A DNA stretch of 64,000 nucleotides from Caulobacter vibrioides (GCF_002310375.3 NZ_CP023315.3:3162001-3226000); one strand, 5' to 3'; shown: positions 1-11,255, counted from the first letter of the stretch. Notes: generated by a model not told the origin, from the letters alone. A program made the numbers and translations.

Positions 1-413
1 TGAAGGCGGCCGGCGGGCGACTGATCAATGTGGCCTCGTGCGCGGGCCTCTATGGCTCGCCGAAGCTTGCGGTCTATTCGGCCACCAAGTTCGCGGTGCG
101 GGGGCTGTCAGAGGCTCTGGACGTCGAGTACGCCGCCTACGGCGTCAGCGTCGCCTGCGTCATGCCGTGGTTCGTCGAGACGCCGATCCTCAACGCGGCC
201 TCGGACGGCTCCAACAAATCGATGTCGGAGTCGCTGAAGGCCGGCGGGCTGGAGGTCTATCCCGTCGAGGACGCAGCCCAGGTGGTCTGGGAGGCCGCCC
301 ACGGCAAGGCGCTGCACTACCTGGTGGGCAAGCGGGCCAAGCAGATGCGCTTCGCCGCCAGCCACATGCCGGGCAGCCTTAGGAAGCAGCTCCGCTCCCG
401 GCCCCTACTGTAG
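1..413 (+). CDS. Short-chain dehydrogenase/reductase, C-terminal part (5' end outside window)
   Basis: The reading frame is open from base 3 and ends at TAG 411-413, so only the C-terminal 136 or so residues are present. A strand-4 type stretch (LINVASCAG) is followed by the SDR catalytic YxxxK (YSATK), which in this family binds NAD(P) and acts as general base with the upstream Ser. The following segment (VMPWFVETPIL) matches the usual post-catalytic loop. The substrate cannot be told. Its 3' end overlaps the convergent cell-wall hydrolase gene by 35 bases. Confidence 0.85.
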   Translation, partial: KAAGGRLINVASCAGLYGSPKLAVYSATKFAVRGLSEALDVEYAAYGVSVACVMPWFVETPILNAASDGSNKSMSESLKAGGLEVYPVEDAAQVVWEAAHGKALHYLVGKRAKQMRFAASHMPGSLRKQLRSRPLL

Positions 414-1491
414 CTTTCAGACCGTCCAGCGCCGGCTTGTCATGGGTCGGCGCGCTGGCCTTGGCCGGCGTCAGCGCCGGCGCGGACGCCGGTTCGCTGA
501 CCGGACCGAGGGGCCCGCCGACGCCCGGCGCGCCATTGGCGAGCTCCGGACGCGCCAGGCTGGCATAGGCCACCGGGCCGTGACCGTCGGCCGTCAGGCT
601 GGCGATCTCGGACGGCGCGATGTCGTCCACAGTCGGGGATTGGATCGAACCGCCGCTGCGGCGACCGAAGCGATAGAAGATGTGCATGCCCACCTGGGTC
701 ACGCGCTGAAGGCGCAGCCCCCAGCCCGGCGACACATGGACGGTGTGGAAGTGCGTGGCCGAGCCGACGGGGCTCTCGATCGTGCCAGCCACGACGCGGG
801 TGGCGACCTTGCGAGCCCGGCTCCAGGCGCCGATGTCGCGGGCGCGGCGCATCGAGCCGTCGCAGGCGAAGCTGAACTGGCAGCCCGTGCGGTTGTAGGC
901 GCCCTGGAACACGACGCCGCAGATCGACTTCGGGAAGGCCGGGTGACGCACGCGGTTCAGAACGACCTGGGCCACGGCCGCCTGGCCGCTGGGGGTCTCG
1001 CCACGGGCTTCGTAATAGACGGCCTGGGCCAGGCATTCGAGCTCGCGCGAGCTCTGCAGGGCGTTGCCCAGCTGGAACGGACCCGCGCCGCCGCCATTGA
1101 ACATGGTGCCGAAGCTGGCGCGCAGCATCAGCGGGCCGGTGCGGCCGCTCTGGCCCGGCAGCAGGGTCGAGCCGGCGCCTTCAAGACGGGCGGCCAGCAT
1201 GGCCGACTGACGATCACGCTGATCGACGGCGGCGAAGAGATAGGGATCATGACGCTTGGCCACGGCGAGCGCGCCGGGGTCCATACGCGTAGACGCGCTG
1301 AGCATCGCCGCCTCGGAGAAATCTCCCGAAGCGCCTTCCGCCAATCGGGCGACACGGGCGTGGGTGGAGGCCGATTGGGCCAGGCCACCCAGAAGGTAAA
1401 CGCCGCCCAGGGCGAGACCCGTGATGGATCCCACCAATACGGCGCCGACCAGCCCGCGCGCATCCGCGCGCGTCTGCGACTTGATATACAA
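379..1491 (-). CDS. SleB-type cell wall hydrolase, membrane-anchored
   Basis: The protein has a single N-terminal hydrophobic segment near residues 15-40 and, in the middle, a hydrolase_2 (SleB/CwlJ) domain with the signature YYEARGE followed by QVVLNRVRHPAFP and CQFSFACDG. The Glu of the EARGE motif is the expected catalytic residue for cleaving peptidoglycan glycan strands. The C-terminal 120 residues are Ala/Pro/Gly-rich and low in complexity. The frame stays open upstream to 1704, but that part is Arg-rich with no recognisable domain. I therefore chose the TTG at 1491, preceded by AGGA, which gives 370 aa. It would act in the periplasm on the cell wall. Start moderately uncertain. Confidence 0.8.
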   Translation of the reverse strand: MYIKSQTRADARGLVGAVLVGSITGLALGGVYLLGGLAQSASTHARVARLAEGASGDFSEAAMLSASTRMDPGALAVAKRHDPYLFAAVDQRDRQSAMLAARLEGAGSTLLPGQSGRTGPLMLRASFGTMFNGGGAGPFQLGNALQSSRELECLAQAVYYEARGETPSGQAAVAQVVLNRVRHPAFPKSICGVVFQGAYNRTGCQFSFACDGSMRRARDIGAWSRARKVATRVVAGTIESPVGSATHFHTVHVSPGWGLRLQRVTQVGMHIFYRFGRRSGGSIQSPTVDDIAPSEIASLTADGHGPVAYASLARPELANGAPGVGGPLGPVSEPASAPALTPAKASAPTHDKPALDGLKATVGAGSGAAS

Positions 1492-1909
1492 AACTCGTGT
1501 CCTGCGCGGCGAGAGCCTCCGGCTCCCCGACAAAAGCGCCTCGGAAACCCCGCGAAAATGACCGGCGGAGACTCTTCCGAAGCGGAGGATTGGCCGTATC
1601 ACGCTGTGGCCAAGATCCTGCTTGTAGCGGCTTATGACGTATCGGTGACCGACTCGCAAGCACTGGACGCGCCGCGACACGGGCTGTGCGCGCTTGCGTC
1701 GCACAGTCTAATCGTTAACGCCTTGAATCCTCGCGAAAAGCTCGAGAAGCCCGATCGTCGTTTTTTTGCCGCCGCGAAAGCCTTGCCATGCCTGTGTTGC
1801 GCCGATCCGGGCGGAATCTGAGCCGAGACTTATCGTTACTCGGCAACGACACAAGGTTAACGGCCAAGGCCGATGCGGGGACTCTGGCGAGCCCCCCGCT
1901 GGTCCTGGA
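1492..1909. other. Intergenic region between two leftward genes
   Basis: This 418-bp stretch is less GC-rich than its neighbours and contains no frame with a plausible start and family signature. It should carry the promoter of the leftward cell-wall hydrolase gene. No clear promoter consensus or terminator could be assigned by eye. Confidence 0.4.
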
Positions 1910-2881
1910 TCAGCGCCCGCGGATGAGGCGCCAGCCGTCGATGATCAGCTTCAGCAGAATGATCGCCACGGCGACCCAAAGGCCGATCTGCAGGCTCATC
2001 TCCACCGTCCTCTGCAGGTTGGCGAGACCCGCCACCGTGGCTTCCGGCGCGACCAGGGTGACCAGCGGCATGGCCGGCCAGAGGGCGGCGGCGATGGCCA
2101 GGCCGATCAGCCCGCCGACGATCTCAAAGCCCGCCCGCGCCCGCACCCAGCCCGGCTTGACCACCAGGATCAGGCCCGACATCACCTGCACCACCGCCAT
2201 GACCAGGATCGGCCAATACAGGGTCTGGAAGATCGGCGAGAAGCTTAGGACGATCTCGCCGTCGCGCGTGGCGATGACGTTGCTGTCGGGGAAGTCCACC
2301 AGCTTGGTCCACCAGCCGATGAACAGCAGGGTGACCGCCACCTCGAAGAGACCCTCGAACAGGCTCTCGAAGAACCACTTCTTGGTCTTCGGGACCTTGG
2401 GCAGGTCATTGACCTTCCAGTTCTTGAACCCGTCGGTCTTGATCCAGCCGCGCTCGATGGCGGCGCCGATCAGGGTCGCCGCGCCGATCAGGCTGAGCGC
2501 GGTCGGGATGAAGTCGTTGAACGTCCGCGCCACCAGGCGCGCGTCGCCATGCGCCGTCAGCAGGGCCACGCCCGCCGGGATCACCGCCGCCAAGGCGGCC
2601 ACCGCCAGCAGCACCTTCACGCCGAACAGCCAGAACGGATAGATCTCCGGTCCGATCAGCGCGGTGCGCGGGCCATAGCGACCGGCCACGGCGATGGGGT
2701 GACCGATCTCGCGCAGCAGCGCCTCGATCTCGCGCTTGTCGAGCGGGCGGGACAGGGCCGCCTCCCGCTCCTCGACGCGGTTGACGATCAGGTCGCGCAG
2801 CTCGGCGACGATGTCCTGGCGCGAGTCCTTGGGCAGCAGGGCGGCGACGGCGCCCAGGTAACGATCGACCAGATCGCTCAT
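1910..2881 (-). CDS. HAAS/DUF1700-type membrane protein, partner of PadR regulator
   Basis: The 323-aa product starts with a roughly 75-residue cytoplasmic helical domain of the HAAS type (RYLGAVAALLPKD, then a conserved GHP near residue 70) and continues with about six predicted membrane segments. HAAS-domain proteins are typically encoded next to PadR repressors, and that is the case here: the padR-like gene ends 32 bases upstream on the same strand, so the two probably form an operon. The start at MSDLV is preceded by GGAC; the nearby upstream ATG runs straight into a stop. The biochemical role is unknown. Confidence 0.8.
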   Translation of the reverse strand: MSDLVDRYLGAVAALLPKDSRQDIVAELRDLIVNRVEEREAALSRPLDKREIEALLREIGHPIAVAGRYGPRTALIGPEIYPFWLFGVKVLLAVAALAAVIPAGVALLTAHGDARLVARTFNDFIPTALSLIGAATLIGAAIERGWIKTDGFKNWKVNDLPKVPKTKKWFFESLFEGLFEVAVTLLFIGWWTKLVDFPDSNVIATRDGEIVLSFSPIFQTLYWPILVMAVVQVMSGLILVVKPGWVRARAGFEIVGGLIGLAIAAALWPAMPLVTLVAPEATVAGLANLQRTVEMSLQIGLWVAVAIILLKLIIDGWRLIRGR

Positions 2882-2913
2882 GTCATGGGGTCCTTTGGTG
2901 AGAGTGGCCGCGC

Positions 2914-3243
2914 TCACAACAGCGGCTCCAGGGCGGCGTTGATGGCGCGCCATTCGTCGGCGAGGCGGGCCAGCACGGCCCTCCCCTCGCTCGACAGCTG
3001 ATAGAAACGCTTCTTGCGCTTGTCTTCCTCGCGCCACTCGCTGGCCAGCAGCCCTTGAGCCTCCAGCCGGCGCAGCATCGGATAGAGCGCGCCTTCGTCG
3101 ATCTCCACGCCCACGCCCGAAAGCGCCTGACGCAGGCTGTAGCCGTAGCGCTCCTCCCTAAGCTGGGCGAGCACGGCGAGGATCAGCGTTCCCCGCCGCA
3201 GCTCTTGGCGGAGCGATTCAAAGATGTCCGTATCGGTGGGCAT
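2914..3243 (-). CDS. PadR family transcriptional regulator
   Basis: A 109-aa winged-helix protein. LRRGTLILAVLAQL and RYGYSLRQAL form the first helices, GALYPMLRRLEAQGLL is the recognition-helix/wing signature of PadR, and an acidic-basic wing follows (EEDKRKKRFYQL). PadR proteins repress nearby genes and respond to phenolic or other ligands. It is the first gene of a likely two-gene operon with the HAAS membrane protein. Two inverted repeats just upstream (3268-3280 and 3288-3304) are good candidates for its own operator. The frame is open 30 bases further, but the ATG at 3243 fits the usual family N-terminus. Confidence 0.9.
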   Translation of the reverse strand: MPTDTDIFESLRQELRRGTLILAVLAQLREERYGYSLRQALSGVGVEIDEGALYPMLRRLEAQGLLASEWREEDKRKKRFYQLSSEGRAVLARLADEWRAINAALEPLL

Positions 3244-3267
3244 AGGGTGTACGACGCATAGTGTGTG

Positions 3268-3304
3268 GCACATGGTGTGCGATAAACACTGTATGTCACA
3301 CAGT
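3268..3304. promoter_or_regulatory. Paired inverted repeats, candidate PadR operator
   Basis: GCACA-tgg-TGTGC lies at 3268-3280. A 17-bp near-palindrome with arms ACTGT and ACAGT lies at 3288-3304, with one mismatched pair. Both sit 25-60 bases upstream of the padR-type start, where an autorepressor would bind, and within the region that also precedes the rightward cytochrome c gene. Confidence 0.55.
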
Positions 3305-3422
3305 ACAAACGCGTGTCAACGCCCACGGAACGGCGTTCGTGCGCGCCGCATTGATAGGTGTTCGTACCCAATACCCCCGCGGGCGGATTGACGTAGTCTT
3401 CAGGGGACCAGGAGCCTCGCCG

Positions 3423-3791
3423 ATGCCGCGCACGATCCGCACCTTCGCCGCCACCGCCCTGCTCGCGGGCGGCCTTCTGGTCGCAGCGACCTCGGCCGCC
3501 GCCCAGGCCTCGGCGGCCAATGGCCAGAAGCTGGCCCAGCGCCACTGCGGCGGTTGCCACGCCGTGAGCGGCCTGAGAAGCGCCCTTCCCGGCGCGCCGG
3601 CCTTCGCCAAGCTCTATCTGCGCTACCCGCCCGGCGGGGTCGACCAGGTGCTGTCCGAAGGCATGCTGTCGCCCCAATCGCCGCCCGAGGAGGGCTCGCC
3701 CCACACCCATCCGCGCATGCCGCAGGTTAAGTTCGACGACGACCAGCGCGCCGACCTCAAGGCCTATCTGCTCAGCCTGGACCCACGCTGA
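3423..3791 (+). CDS. Small periplasmic c-type cytochrome
   Basis: A 122-aa protein with a typical signal peptide (basic start, hydrophobic core, cleavage near AAAQA at residues 25-29). Haem is bound covalently through CGGCH at residues 42-46; Met99 in HPRMP is the likely distal ligand. The closing helix (FDDDQRADLKAYLLSL) is the usual C-terminal helix of class I cytochromes c. It is the size of a single-haem electron carrier. It is transcribed away from the padR gene and is convergent with a hybrid kinase only 6 bases downstream. The partner oxidase or dehydrogenase is not visible in the window. Confidence 0.88.
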   Translation: MPRTIRTFAATALLAGGLLVAATSAAAQASAANGQKLAQRHCGGCHAVSGLRSALPGAPAFAKLYLRYPPGGVDQVLSEGMLSPQSPPEEGSPHTHPRMPQVKFDDDQRADLKAYLLSLDPR

Positions 3792-3797
3792 CCCTGC

Positions 3798-5888
3798 TCA
3801 GGCCGCCGCCGTCAGCGCAGTGTTGATGCCCGCATAGAGGGTCGCAGGCGTCACCGGCTTGGTGATGAACCCGTCGGCCCCGGCGGCGAAGGCCGCGTCG
3901 CGATGCTCGCGCGAGGCGTTGGCGGTCATCATCACGATCGGCGTGGGCGCAGCCCCCTCCTCGGCGCCGGCCTCCAGGCGCCGGACCTCCCGGGTCGCGG
4001 TCAGGCCGTCCATCACCGGCATCTGCATGTCCATCAGGATCAGGTCGAAGCGCTGGGCGGCCAGAAGGGTCAGCGCCTCGGCGCCGTTCTCGGCCATCAC
4101 CAGCTCCGCCCCGGTCGGCTCCAGCAAGAGCTCGACGACGCGGCGGTTGTTGGGATTGTCCTCGACCAGCAGGATCTTCATGGCGGCGGCCAGATCGGCC
4201 TCGCCCTCGACCGCCGCCGAGGCCTCGGGCTCGGCGGTCGAGACCGGCACGCGCACGCGGAACACGCTGCCCCGCGCCGCGCCGGCGACCGCCTCGATCT
4301 CGCCGCCCATCATGCGCGCCAGGGCGCGGCAGATCGTCAGTCCAAGTCCCGTGCCGCCGAACCGGCGCGTCACCGAGGCGTCGCCCTGGATGAAGGGCTC
4401 GAAGAGCACGCGCTCCATGTCCGGCGAGAGGCCCACGCCCGTGTCGCGCACCTCGATGAGCAGGGTCTGGGCCGCCTCGTCCGGGCCGTCGACCTTGACG
4501 CTGACGGCGATCTCGCCCGCGTCGGTGAACTTGATGGCGTTGGCCAGCAGGTTCCAGAGGATCTGGCGGATCTTCTGGGCGTCGCCGCGATAGCGCGCGC
4601 CGGGCGGGGCGATCACCGAGACGTCGAACCCCAGCCCCTTGTTGTCGGCCTTGATCTTGAAGAGGTCGGTCGAGGAACGCACCAGGTCCTCGATCCCGAA
4701 GGTCACGACCTCCAGCTCCATGCGCTCGGCCTCGATCTTGGCCAGGTCCAGGAGGGCGCTGAGGATCGACTCCAGGGTCGTCCCGGACTCGACGATGATC
4801 TCGACCATCTCGCGCTGGCGATCGGTCAAAGCGCTCTGGCGCAGGGCCGAGGCCAGGGCGATCACCCCGTTCAGTGGCGTGCGGATCTCATGGCTGACAT
4901 TGGCCACGAACTGGGATTTGACCTGGCTGGCGCGCTCGGCCAGCTCCAGGGCGTCACGAAGCTCGGTCTCGCGCTCGCGCAGCTCGGTCACGTCGATGAA
5001 CGAGGTGACGGTCAGGTTCGGCGGCTCGCCGATCTTGTCGAAGATCGGCAGCGAATTGACGCTGAGCCAGCGCAGCGCGCCGTCCGGCAGCTGCACCCCC
5101 AGAACAAAGTTCAGGACCGGCTCTTGCGTGGCCAGGCACACCATCGAGGGCTGGGCCTCGACCGGAAGCGGCGCTCCGGCGGCGTCGACGATCCGCCAGT
5201 CGTCGTCGATCGAGCTCTTTCCCAGCAACTGGTCGTGGGTCAGGCCCAGCAGCGCGGCGGCGGCGGGGTTATGGCGCAGAATGGTGCTGCTCCGGTCCTG
5301 CAGCACCACCCCCTCGCGCATGGCCGCGAAGATCGTCCGGAACTGCACCCCTTCGGCCGCCAGGTTCAGCAGTTGCTGCGCCTGGACGTCGGCCAGTTCG
5401 CAGCGCGCCCGCATCTCGATCAGACGCGCGGCGATCCTGGCCAGGCGTTCGAGGGCCTGAACCTCCTTCGCCGACCAGTCGCGCGTGCGTTGGTCGATCA
5501 CGCCGACCGCGCCGATGGCGACGCCCTGCTCGGTGACGATCGGCGCGCCCGCATAGCTGCGGACGTGCTCGGGGCCGGTCACGAGCCGGTTGTCCTTGAA
5601 CCGCGGATCCAGCGTCACGTCCGGCACCAGGAGCGTGCTGGCCTGGGCCACCGCATGGGCGCAGAACGACACCTCCCGCTCGGTCTCGCAGATATCGATG
5701 CCGACCCGGGCCTTGAACCACTGGCGATGATCATCGATCAGCGACACGACGACGATCGGCGCCTGGCAGGCGTCCTGCGCGGCGTGGACGATGTCGTCGA
5801 ACTCCGGCTCGGGCGGCGTATCCAGGATGCCAAGGTCCAGGAGCGCCCGAACTCGGGCGATCTCCCGTGCCGTTACAGACTTGTCCAT
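3798..5888 (-). CDS. Hybrid sensor histidine kinase (GAF-PAS-HisKA-HATPase-REC)
   Basis: This 696-aa kinase has a GAF domain near residues 15-160, a PAS domain near 180-305, a HisKA dimerisation helix with phospho-acceptor His333 in VSHEIRTPLN, an HATPase domain with N, G1 (DTGVGL) and G2 (GTGLGL) boxes, and a C-terminal receiver (about 572-690) with the Asp in ILMDMQMP and the Lys in ITKPV. No membrane segment is seen, so it is probably cytosolic. The frame remains open far upstream, but that part has no domain content; MDKSV at 5888 is the sensible start. As a hybrid kinase it should pass phosphate on through a phosphotransfer protein encoded elsewhere. The signal is unknown. Confidence 0.92.
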   Translation of the reverse strand: MDKSVTAREIARVRALLDLGILDTPPEPEFDDIVHAAQDACQAPIVVVSLIDDHRQWFKARVGIDICETEREVSFCAHAVAQASTLLVPDVTLDPRFKDNRLVTGPEHVRSYAGAPIVTEQGVAIGAVGVIDQRTRDWSAKEVQALERLARIAARLIEMRARCELADVQAQQLLNLAAEGVQFRTIFAAMREGVVLQDRSSTILRHNPAAAALLGLTHDQLLGKSSIDDDWRIVDAAGAPLPVEAQPSMVCLATQEPVLNFVLGVQLPDGALRWLSVNSLPIFDKIGEPPNLTVTSFIDVTELRERETELRDALELAERASQVKSQFVANVSHEIRTPLNGVIALASALRQSALTDRQREMVEIIVESGTTLESILSALLDLAKIEAERMELEVVTFGIEDLVRSSTDLFKIKADNKGLGFDVSVIAPPGARYRGDAQKIRQILWNLLANAIKFTDAGEIAVSVKVDGPDEAAQTLLIEVRDTGVGLSPDMERVLFEPFIQGDASVTRRFGGTGLGLTICRALARMMGGEIEAVAGAARGSVFRVRVPVSTAEPEASAAVEGEADLAAAMKILLVEDNPNNRRVVELLLEPTGAELVMAENGAEALTLLAAQRFDLILMDMQMPVMDGLTATREVRRLEAGAEEGAAPTPIVMMTANASREHRDAAFAAGADGFITKPVTPATLYAGINTALTAAA

Positions 5889-6131
5889 CGCTGCGACCGC
5901 ACCCCCAAACTCAGCGCCGAGGGTCTTAGTACTTGATTTGGGGTTATCCGCGCCCTTCGTGTGGGGTGGCGGAGATGTCGCTTTTTGACGCAGGCGGCGC
6001 GCTGACACGCCGGACGCGGATGCGGCCTCGAAAGACCGCCGCGTCCGCGATCCCCCTGGATTTCGAGGGGGCCAAGGTTTGCGTGACCTCAACGGCGACA
6101 GTATCTTGCACGGCGAAGGGGGACGATCACC

Positions 6132-6827
6132 TTGTCCAGAACCAAGGGCGCAAAGGATCTCGGTCACGAGGCCAAGCGCCGCGACTTGTTGGAGAAGATG
6201 ACGCTGCACCTCATGGCGCGTGGGGGCGAGCGCGCGAGCTTTCGCGACCTCGCCGCCGCCGCCGAGGTGTCGCCGCCGACCCTGCGCCACTATTTCGGCG
6301 ACCGCCGCGCGGTGATCGATGCGGTGCTGGAGGAGTGCCTGCGACGCGGGCGCATCGGCCTCGAGGCTCAGCGCGCCAGCGATCTGCCCTTCGAGGCCTC
6401 GATCCACACCTATGCGCGCAGCCTGGTCAATGCGCTGCGGGCCGAGAAGACGGTTCGTCTGGGCGATGTCTTCGCTCTCAGCCTCGCCGAAGGCCTGATG
6501 GATCCCAGCTACGGGCGCCCGGCCCTGGAGCACATCGTCGAGCCGACCCTGCAGGCGCTGGAGGCGCGTCTTCAACTGCATATCGCGCGCGGCGAGATGC
6601 GGGCCGACGTCGATCCGCGCATGGCGGCGCTGCAACTGGTGTCGCCGCTGCTTCTGGCTTGCCTGCACCAGGACCAGCTGGAGGGCGCTCACCTGCGCGC
6701 CATGAGCCTGGAAAAGCTGATCGCCAGCACCTGCGGCGCGTTCCTGCGCGCCTTCGCCACCTCACCGCCTGTGTGGGGAACCGACGAGCCGCCGGCGCCG
6801 GCCCTGGCTGCGGCCGATTGGCGCTAG
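6132..6827 (+). CDS. TetR/AcrR family transcriptional regulator
   Basis: A 231-aa protein with an N-terminal TetR helix-turn-helix (SFRDLAAAAEVSPPTLRHYF, residues about 37-56) and a long helical ligand-binding and dimerisation domain. The recognition helix carries the usual YFG tail. The start is a TTG at 6132, preceded by a G-rich stretch about a dozen bases upstream. It is the only start that leaves the HTH intact without a long extension. The TAG stop is the first three bases of an inverted-repeat element (6825-6876). The target genes are not evident; the next rightward genes lie about 310 bases away. Confidence 0.88.
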   Translation: MSRTKGAKDLGHEAKRRDLLEKMTLHLMARGGERASFRDLAAAAEVSPPTLRHYFGDRRAVIDAVLEECLRRGRIGLEAQRASDLPFEASIHTYARSLVNALRAEKTVRLGDVFALSLAEGLMDPSYGRPALEHIVEPTLQALEARLQLHIARGEMRADVDPRMAALQLVSPLLLACLHQDQLEGAHLRAMSLEKLIASTCGAFLRAFATSPPVWGTDEPPAPALAAADWR

Positions 6828-6876
6828 AGCGTTCTCCGATCAGCGTGAAGCGGTGATCGGCTTGAAGAACGCTCTA
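6825..6876. repeat. TAGAGC-type nested inverted repeat (copy A)
   Basis: The outer arms are TAGAGCGTTCT (6825-6835) and AGAACGCTCTA (6866-6876), perfectly complementary. The inner arms are CCGATCA (6836-6842) and TGATCGG (6854-6860). The element begins on the TAG stop codon of the TetR gene. The core (CCGATC...GTGAAGCGGTGATCG) recurs at 19065-19111. Confidence 0.85.
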
Positions 6877-7138
6877 AACTCTTGAAAAAATCCCTTTTTA
6901 TCCGACCCGATTGGTTCAATCAGATCGGAAAGCGCTTCAGCGCGCGCGACCTGATTGCGTCAGGCCGTGAAACCCAGCCTTGATTTCGGCGCGTTTTCTT
7001 CACCCGAACCGGGACCACGTCGCTCCAGAAAACGCTCCAAGCGCCACCGCAAACCCTTAAGCGGTTTGCCGCCCTTTCTTTATACCAACTGATACACTAA
7101 ATAACCTTCGATCAGGTTTGACCGAGGGAGACGCCAGC
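6877..7138. other. Intergenic region with second GATTGGTTCAATC element and likely promoter
   Basis: An imperfect palindrome at about 6901-6929 (TCCGA...GATTGGTTCAATC...TCGGA) is the same core sequence as in the repeat at 28942-28994, here without perfect outer arms. The last 70 bases before the next gene are relatively AT-rich (ATACCAACTGATACACTAAATA) and probably hold its promoter. No gene is seen. Confidence 0.5.
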
Positions 7139-7645
7139 ATGGACGGCGCGATCCATATCCTCGAGCCCCGCGGCGAAAGCACGACGCGCGCGGGCGCCGA
7201 CGCGGCCAAGGCCATGGCGCTTCTCGGCGCCTTGGGTCTGATCCCGTTCGTCGCGCCGCCTCTCCTGGTCCTGACGGGCCTGATCCCGGCCGGAGCGGCC
7301 TGGATCGCCCAGGCCGCCTATGCCGGCGCGATCCTGGCCTTCCTCGGCGGCGTCCGCGCCGCCCACGCCGCGCTGGGCGCCCGGGCGGACATCGCCACCC
7401 TGGTGATCGCCATGGCCCCGCCGATCGTCGGCTTCGCGGTCGCAGCCCTGGTGGCCGCCGCCGGCTCGCCCGCCGTGGTCTCCGCCGGTCTCCTGGGCCT
7501 GGCCCTGGCCCTCGCGGCGCAAGGCGCCTGGGACATGACGGCGCGCACCCTGCCCGACTGGTATCGCAAGCTGCGCCTGCCGCTGACCGTGGTGGCCTGC
7601 GGCGCGCTGCTGGTCGGCGCGCTGGTGGCGAGCCTGCCCGCATGA
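7139..7645 (+). CDS. DUF3429-like integral membrane protein
   Basis: The 168-aa product has about five hydrophobic segments after a short polar N-terminus and ends in a membrane helix. The layout (small multi-spanning protein with a GALGLIPF segment and a WYRKLRLPLT motif before the last helix) resembles the DUF3429 family, whose function is unknown. The ATG at 7139 has GAGGGAG about 12 bases upstream. The stop overlaps the next ATG in ATGA (7642-7645), so it is translationally coupled to the downstream SDR gene. Confidence 0.75.
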   Translation: MDGAIHILEPRGESTTRAGADAAKAMALLGALGLIPFVAPPLLVLTGLIPAGAAWIAQAAYAGAILAFLGGVRAAHAALGARADIATLVIAMAPPIVGFAVAALVAAAGSPAVVSAGLLGLALALAAQGAWDMTARTLPDWYRKLRLPLTVVACGALLVGALVASLPA

Positions 7646-8364
7646 CCTCTCGCCTGGCCGTTGTTGTCGGGGCCAGCGGCGGCCTCGGTCGCGCCTTCGT
7701 GACCCGCCTGGCGGTCGAGCCCGGCTGGAGCGCGGTGATCGGCGTGGGCCGCGCTCGTCCCGACGACTGGCCAGACGACCCCCGCACGCCGTTCCTGACG
7801 ATGGACCTGCTGGACGAGACCGCCCTGGCCGACCTCGCCCGCCAACTGCGCGAGCGGGGGACCCTTGGCCTGCTGCTGATCGCCACCGGCCTGCTGCATG
7901 ACACCGACCTAGCCCCTGAAAAGAGCATGCGGGCGGTCAGCGCCGCGTCGATGCAGCGCCTGTTTGAGGTCAACGCCGTCCTCCCCAGCCTGGTCGCCAA
8001 GCACCTGGCCCCGCTGCTGCCCAAGGACGAGCCAAGCGTCATCGCCGCCCTGTCGGCGCGGGTCGGCAGCATCGGCGACAACCGTCTGGGCGGCTGGCAC
8101 GCCTATCGCGCCAGCAAGGCGGCGCTGAACATGATGATCCGCTGCCAGGCGCTGGAGCTGCAACGCGAGCGTCCGCGCGCCGTCTGCGTGGTGTTGCACC
8201 CCGGCACGGTCGCCACCGACCTCAGCGCCCCGTTCGCGCGCTCGCCCAAGACCCTGTTCACCCCCGACGACGCCGCCCAGCGCCTGCTCAAGGTGCTGTC
8301 CCAGCTGGAGCCCGCCGACAGCGGCGGCTTCTTCGCCCATGACGGCCAGCCCATCCCCTGGTGA
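7642..8364 (+). CDS. SDR family oxidoreductase (CsgA/C-factor-like)
   Basis: A 240-aa classical SDR. The nucleotide-binding GASGGLG motif is at residues 10-16, the catalytic pair is Tyr155 and Lys159 (AYRASK), and the loop after it (VLHPGTVATDLS) closes the cofactor site. The overall order (ATGLLHD, then ALSARVGSI and LGGWHAYRASKAAL) resembles the C-factor type of SDR rather than fatty-acid reductases. It is coupled by a 4-base overlap to the DUF3429-like gene and followed 40 bases later by a helix-turn-helix gene, suggesting a three-gene unit. The substrate is unknown. Confidence 0.88.
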   Translation: MTSRLAVVVGASGGLGRAFVTRLAVEPGWSAVIGVGRARPDDWPDDPRTPFLTMDLLDETALADLARQLRERGTLGLLLIATGLLHDTDLAPEKSMRAVSAASMQRLFEVNAVLPSLVAKHLAPLLPKDEPSVIAALSARVGSIGDNRLGGWHAYRASKAALNMMIRCQALELQRERPRAVCVVLHPGTVATDLSAPFARSPKTLFTPDDAAQRLLKVLSQLEPADSGGFFAHDGQPIPW

Positions 8365-8404
8365 GACGCTCGCCCCCTTCCCAACCCTTTTCGGAGACGC
8401 CCGC

Positions 8405-8911
8405 ATGTTGATCCCCAGCGATGTCGCCCGCGCGGTGCGCCGCACGACCACGACCTTCGTCCTCAACTGGATCGACGCCCGACAGCGGGCGATGGATCTG
8501 GATCCCCTGGAGTTCCTGATCGTCCACACGATCGCCGCCGCCAATCTGCAGCACCTGCCCGCCAGCCGCCGCGCCGACCTGAACGATCCCGAGGCCGGCG
8601 ACGAGCGTCACCCGGTGTCGATCGAGGGCGTGGCCGCAGCCCTGAACGTCTCCAGCGAGACCGTCCGCCGTCGCCTCAAGGCCCTGGTCGCCCGCGGTCT
8701 CGTCGAGCGCATGGGCCCGCTGGAGGACGACGACGGCGAGCGCAGCGGCCTCAGCGCCGGCCTCGCCATCGACCTCAAGGCCCTGGAGAGCCCGGCCATG
8801 CGCCGGTCGCTGGGCCTGGAGCTGTCGCAGCTGTGGCGGCTTTTGCTGTCGCTGGAGCAACTCGGCGTCATCCGCATCAACCGCCAGCACATCGCCAATA
8901 TGGCGGCGTGA
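8405..8911 (+). CDS. Winged helix-turn-helix regulator (MarR/GntR-like)
   Basis: A 168-aa protein whose central part, VSIEGVAAALNVSSETVRRRLKAL (about residues 77-100), is a clear helix-turn-helix, followed by a wing-like GLVERMGPLEDDDGE. The flanking helical segments look like a dimerisation region. It could read the state of the upstream SDR/DUF3429 pair, with which it is probably co-transcribed. The exact family is not clear to me; MarR-like or a custom winged helix are both possible. Confidence 0.75.
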   Translation: MLIPSDVARAVRRTTTTFVLNWIDARQRAMDLDPLEFLIVHTIAAANLQHLPASRRADLNDPEAGDERHPVSIEGVAAALNVSSETVRRRLKALVARGLVERMGPLEDDDGERSGLSAGLAIDLKALESPAMRRSLGLELSQLWRLLLSLEQLGVIRINRQHIANMAA

Positions 8912-9005
8912 GGGGTGCGCGCCGGGCCGCCTACCGCCAGCCTGCTGCCAGTCTCCGTCAGCAGGCCCCCTAGCCTTCGCCCCCGCGCGCTCCTAACTTG
9001 ACGCC

Positions 9006-11255
<2,250 letters not shown>

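Noticed and set aside
5889..6692. N-terminal extension of the first hybrid kinase up to 6692
   Set aside because: No domain content and overlaps the TetR gene on the other strand; the Met at 5888 starts directly before the GAF domain.
8912..9005. LexA box before uvrB
   Set aside because: No GTTC-N7-GTTC in the gap, so SOS control of uvrB is not supported here.
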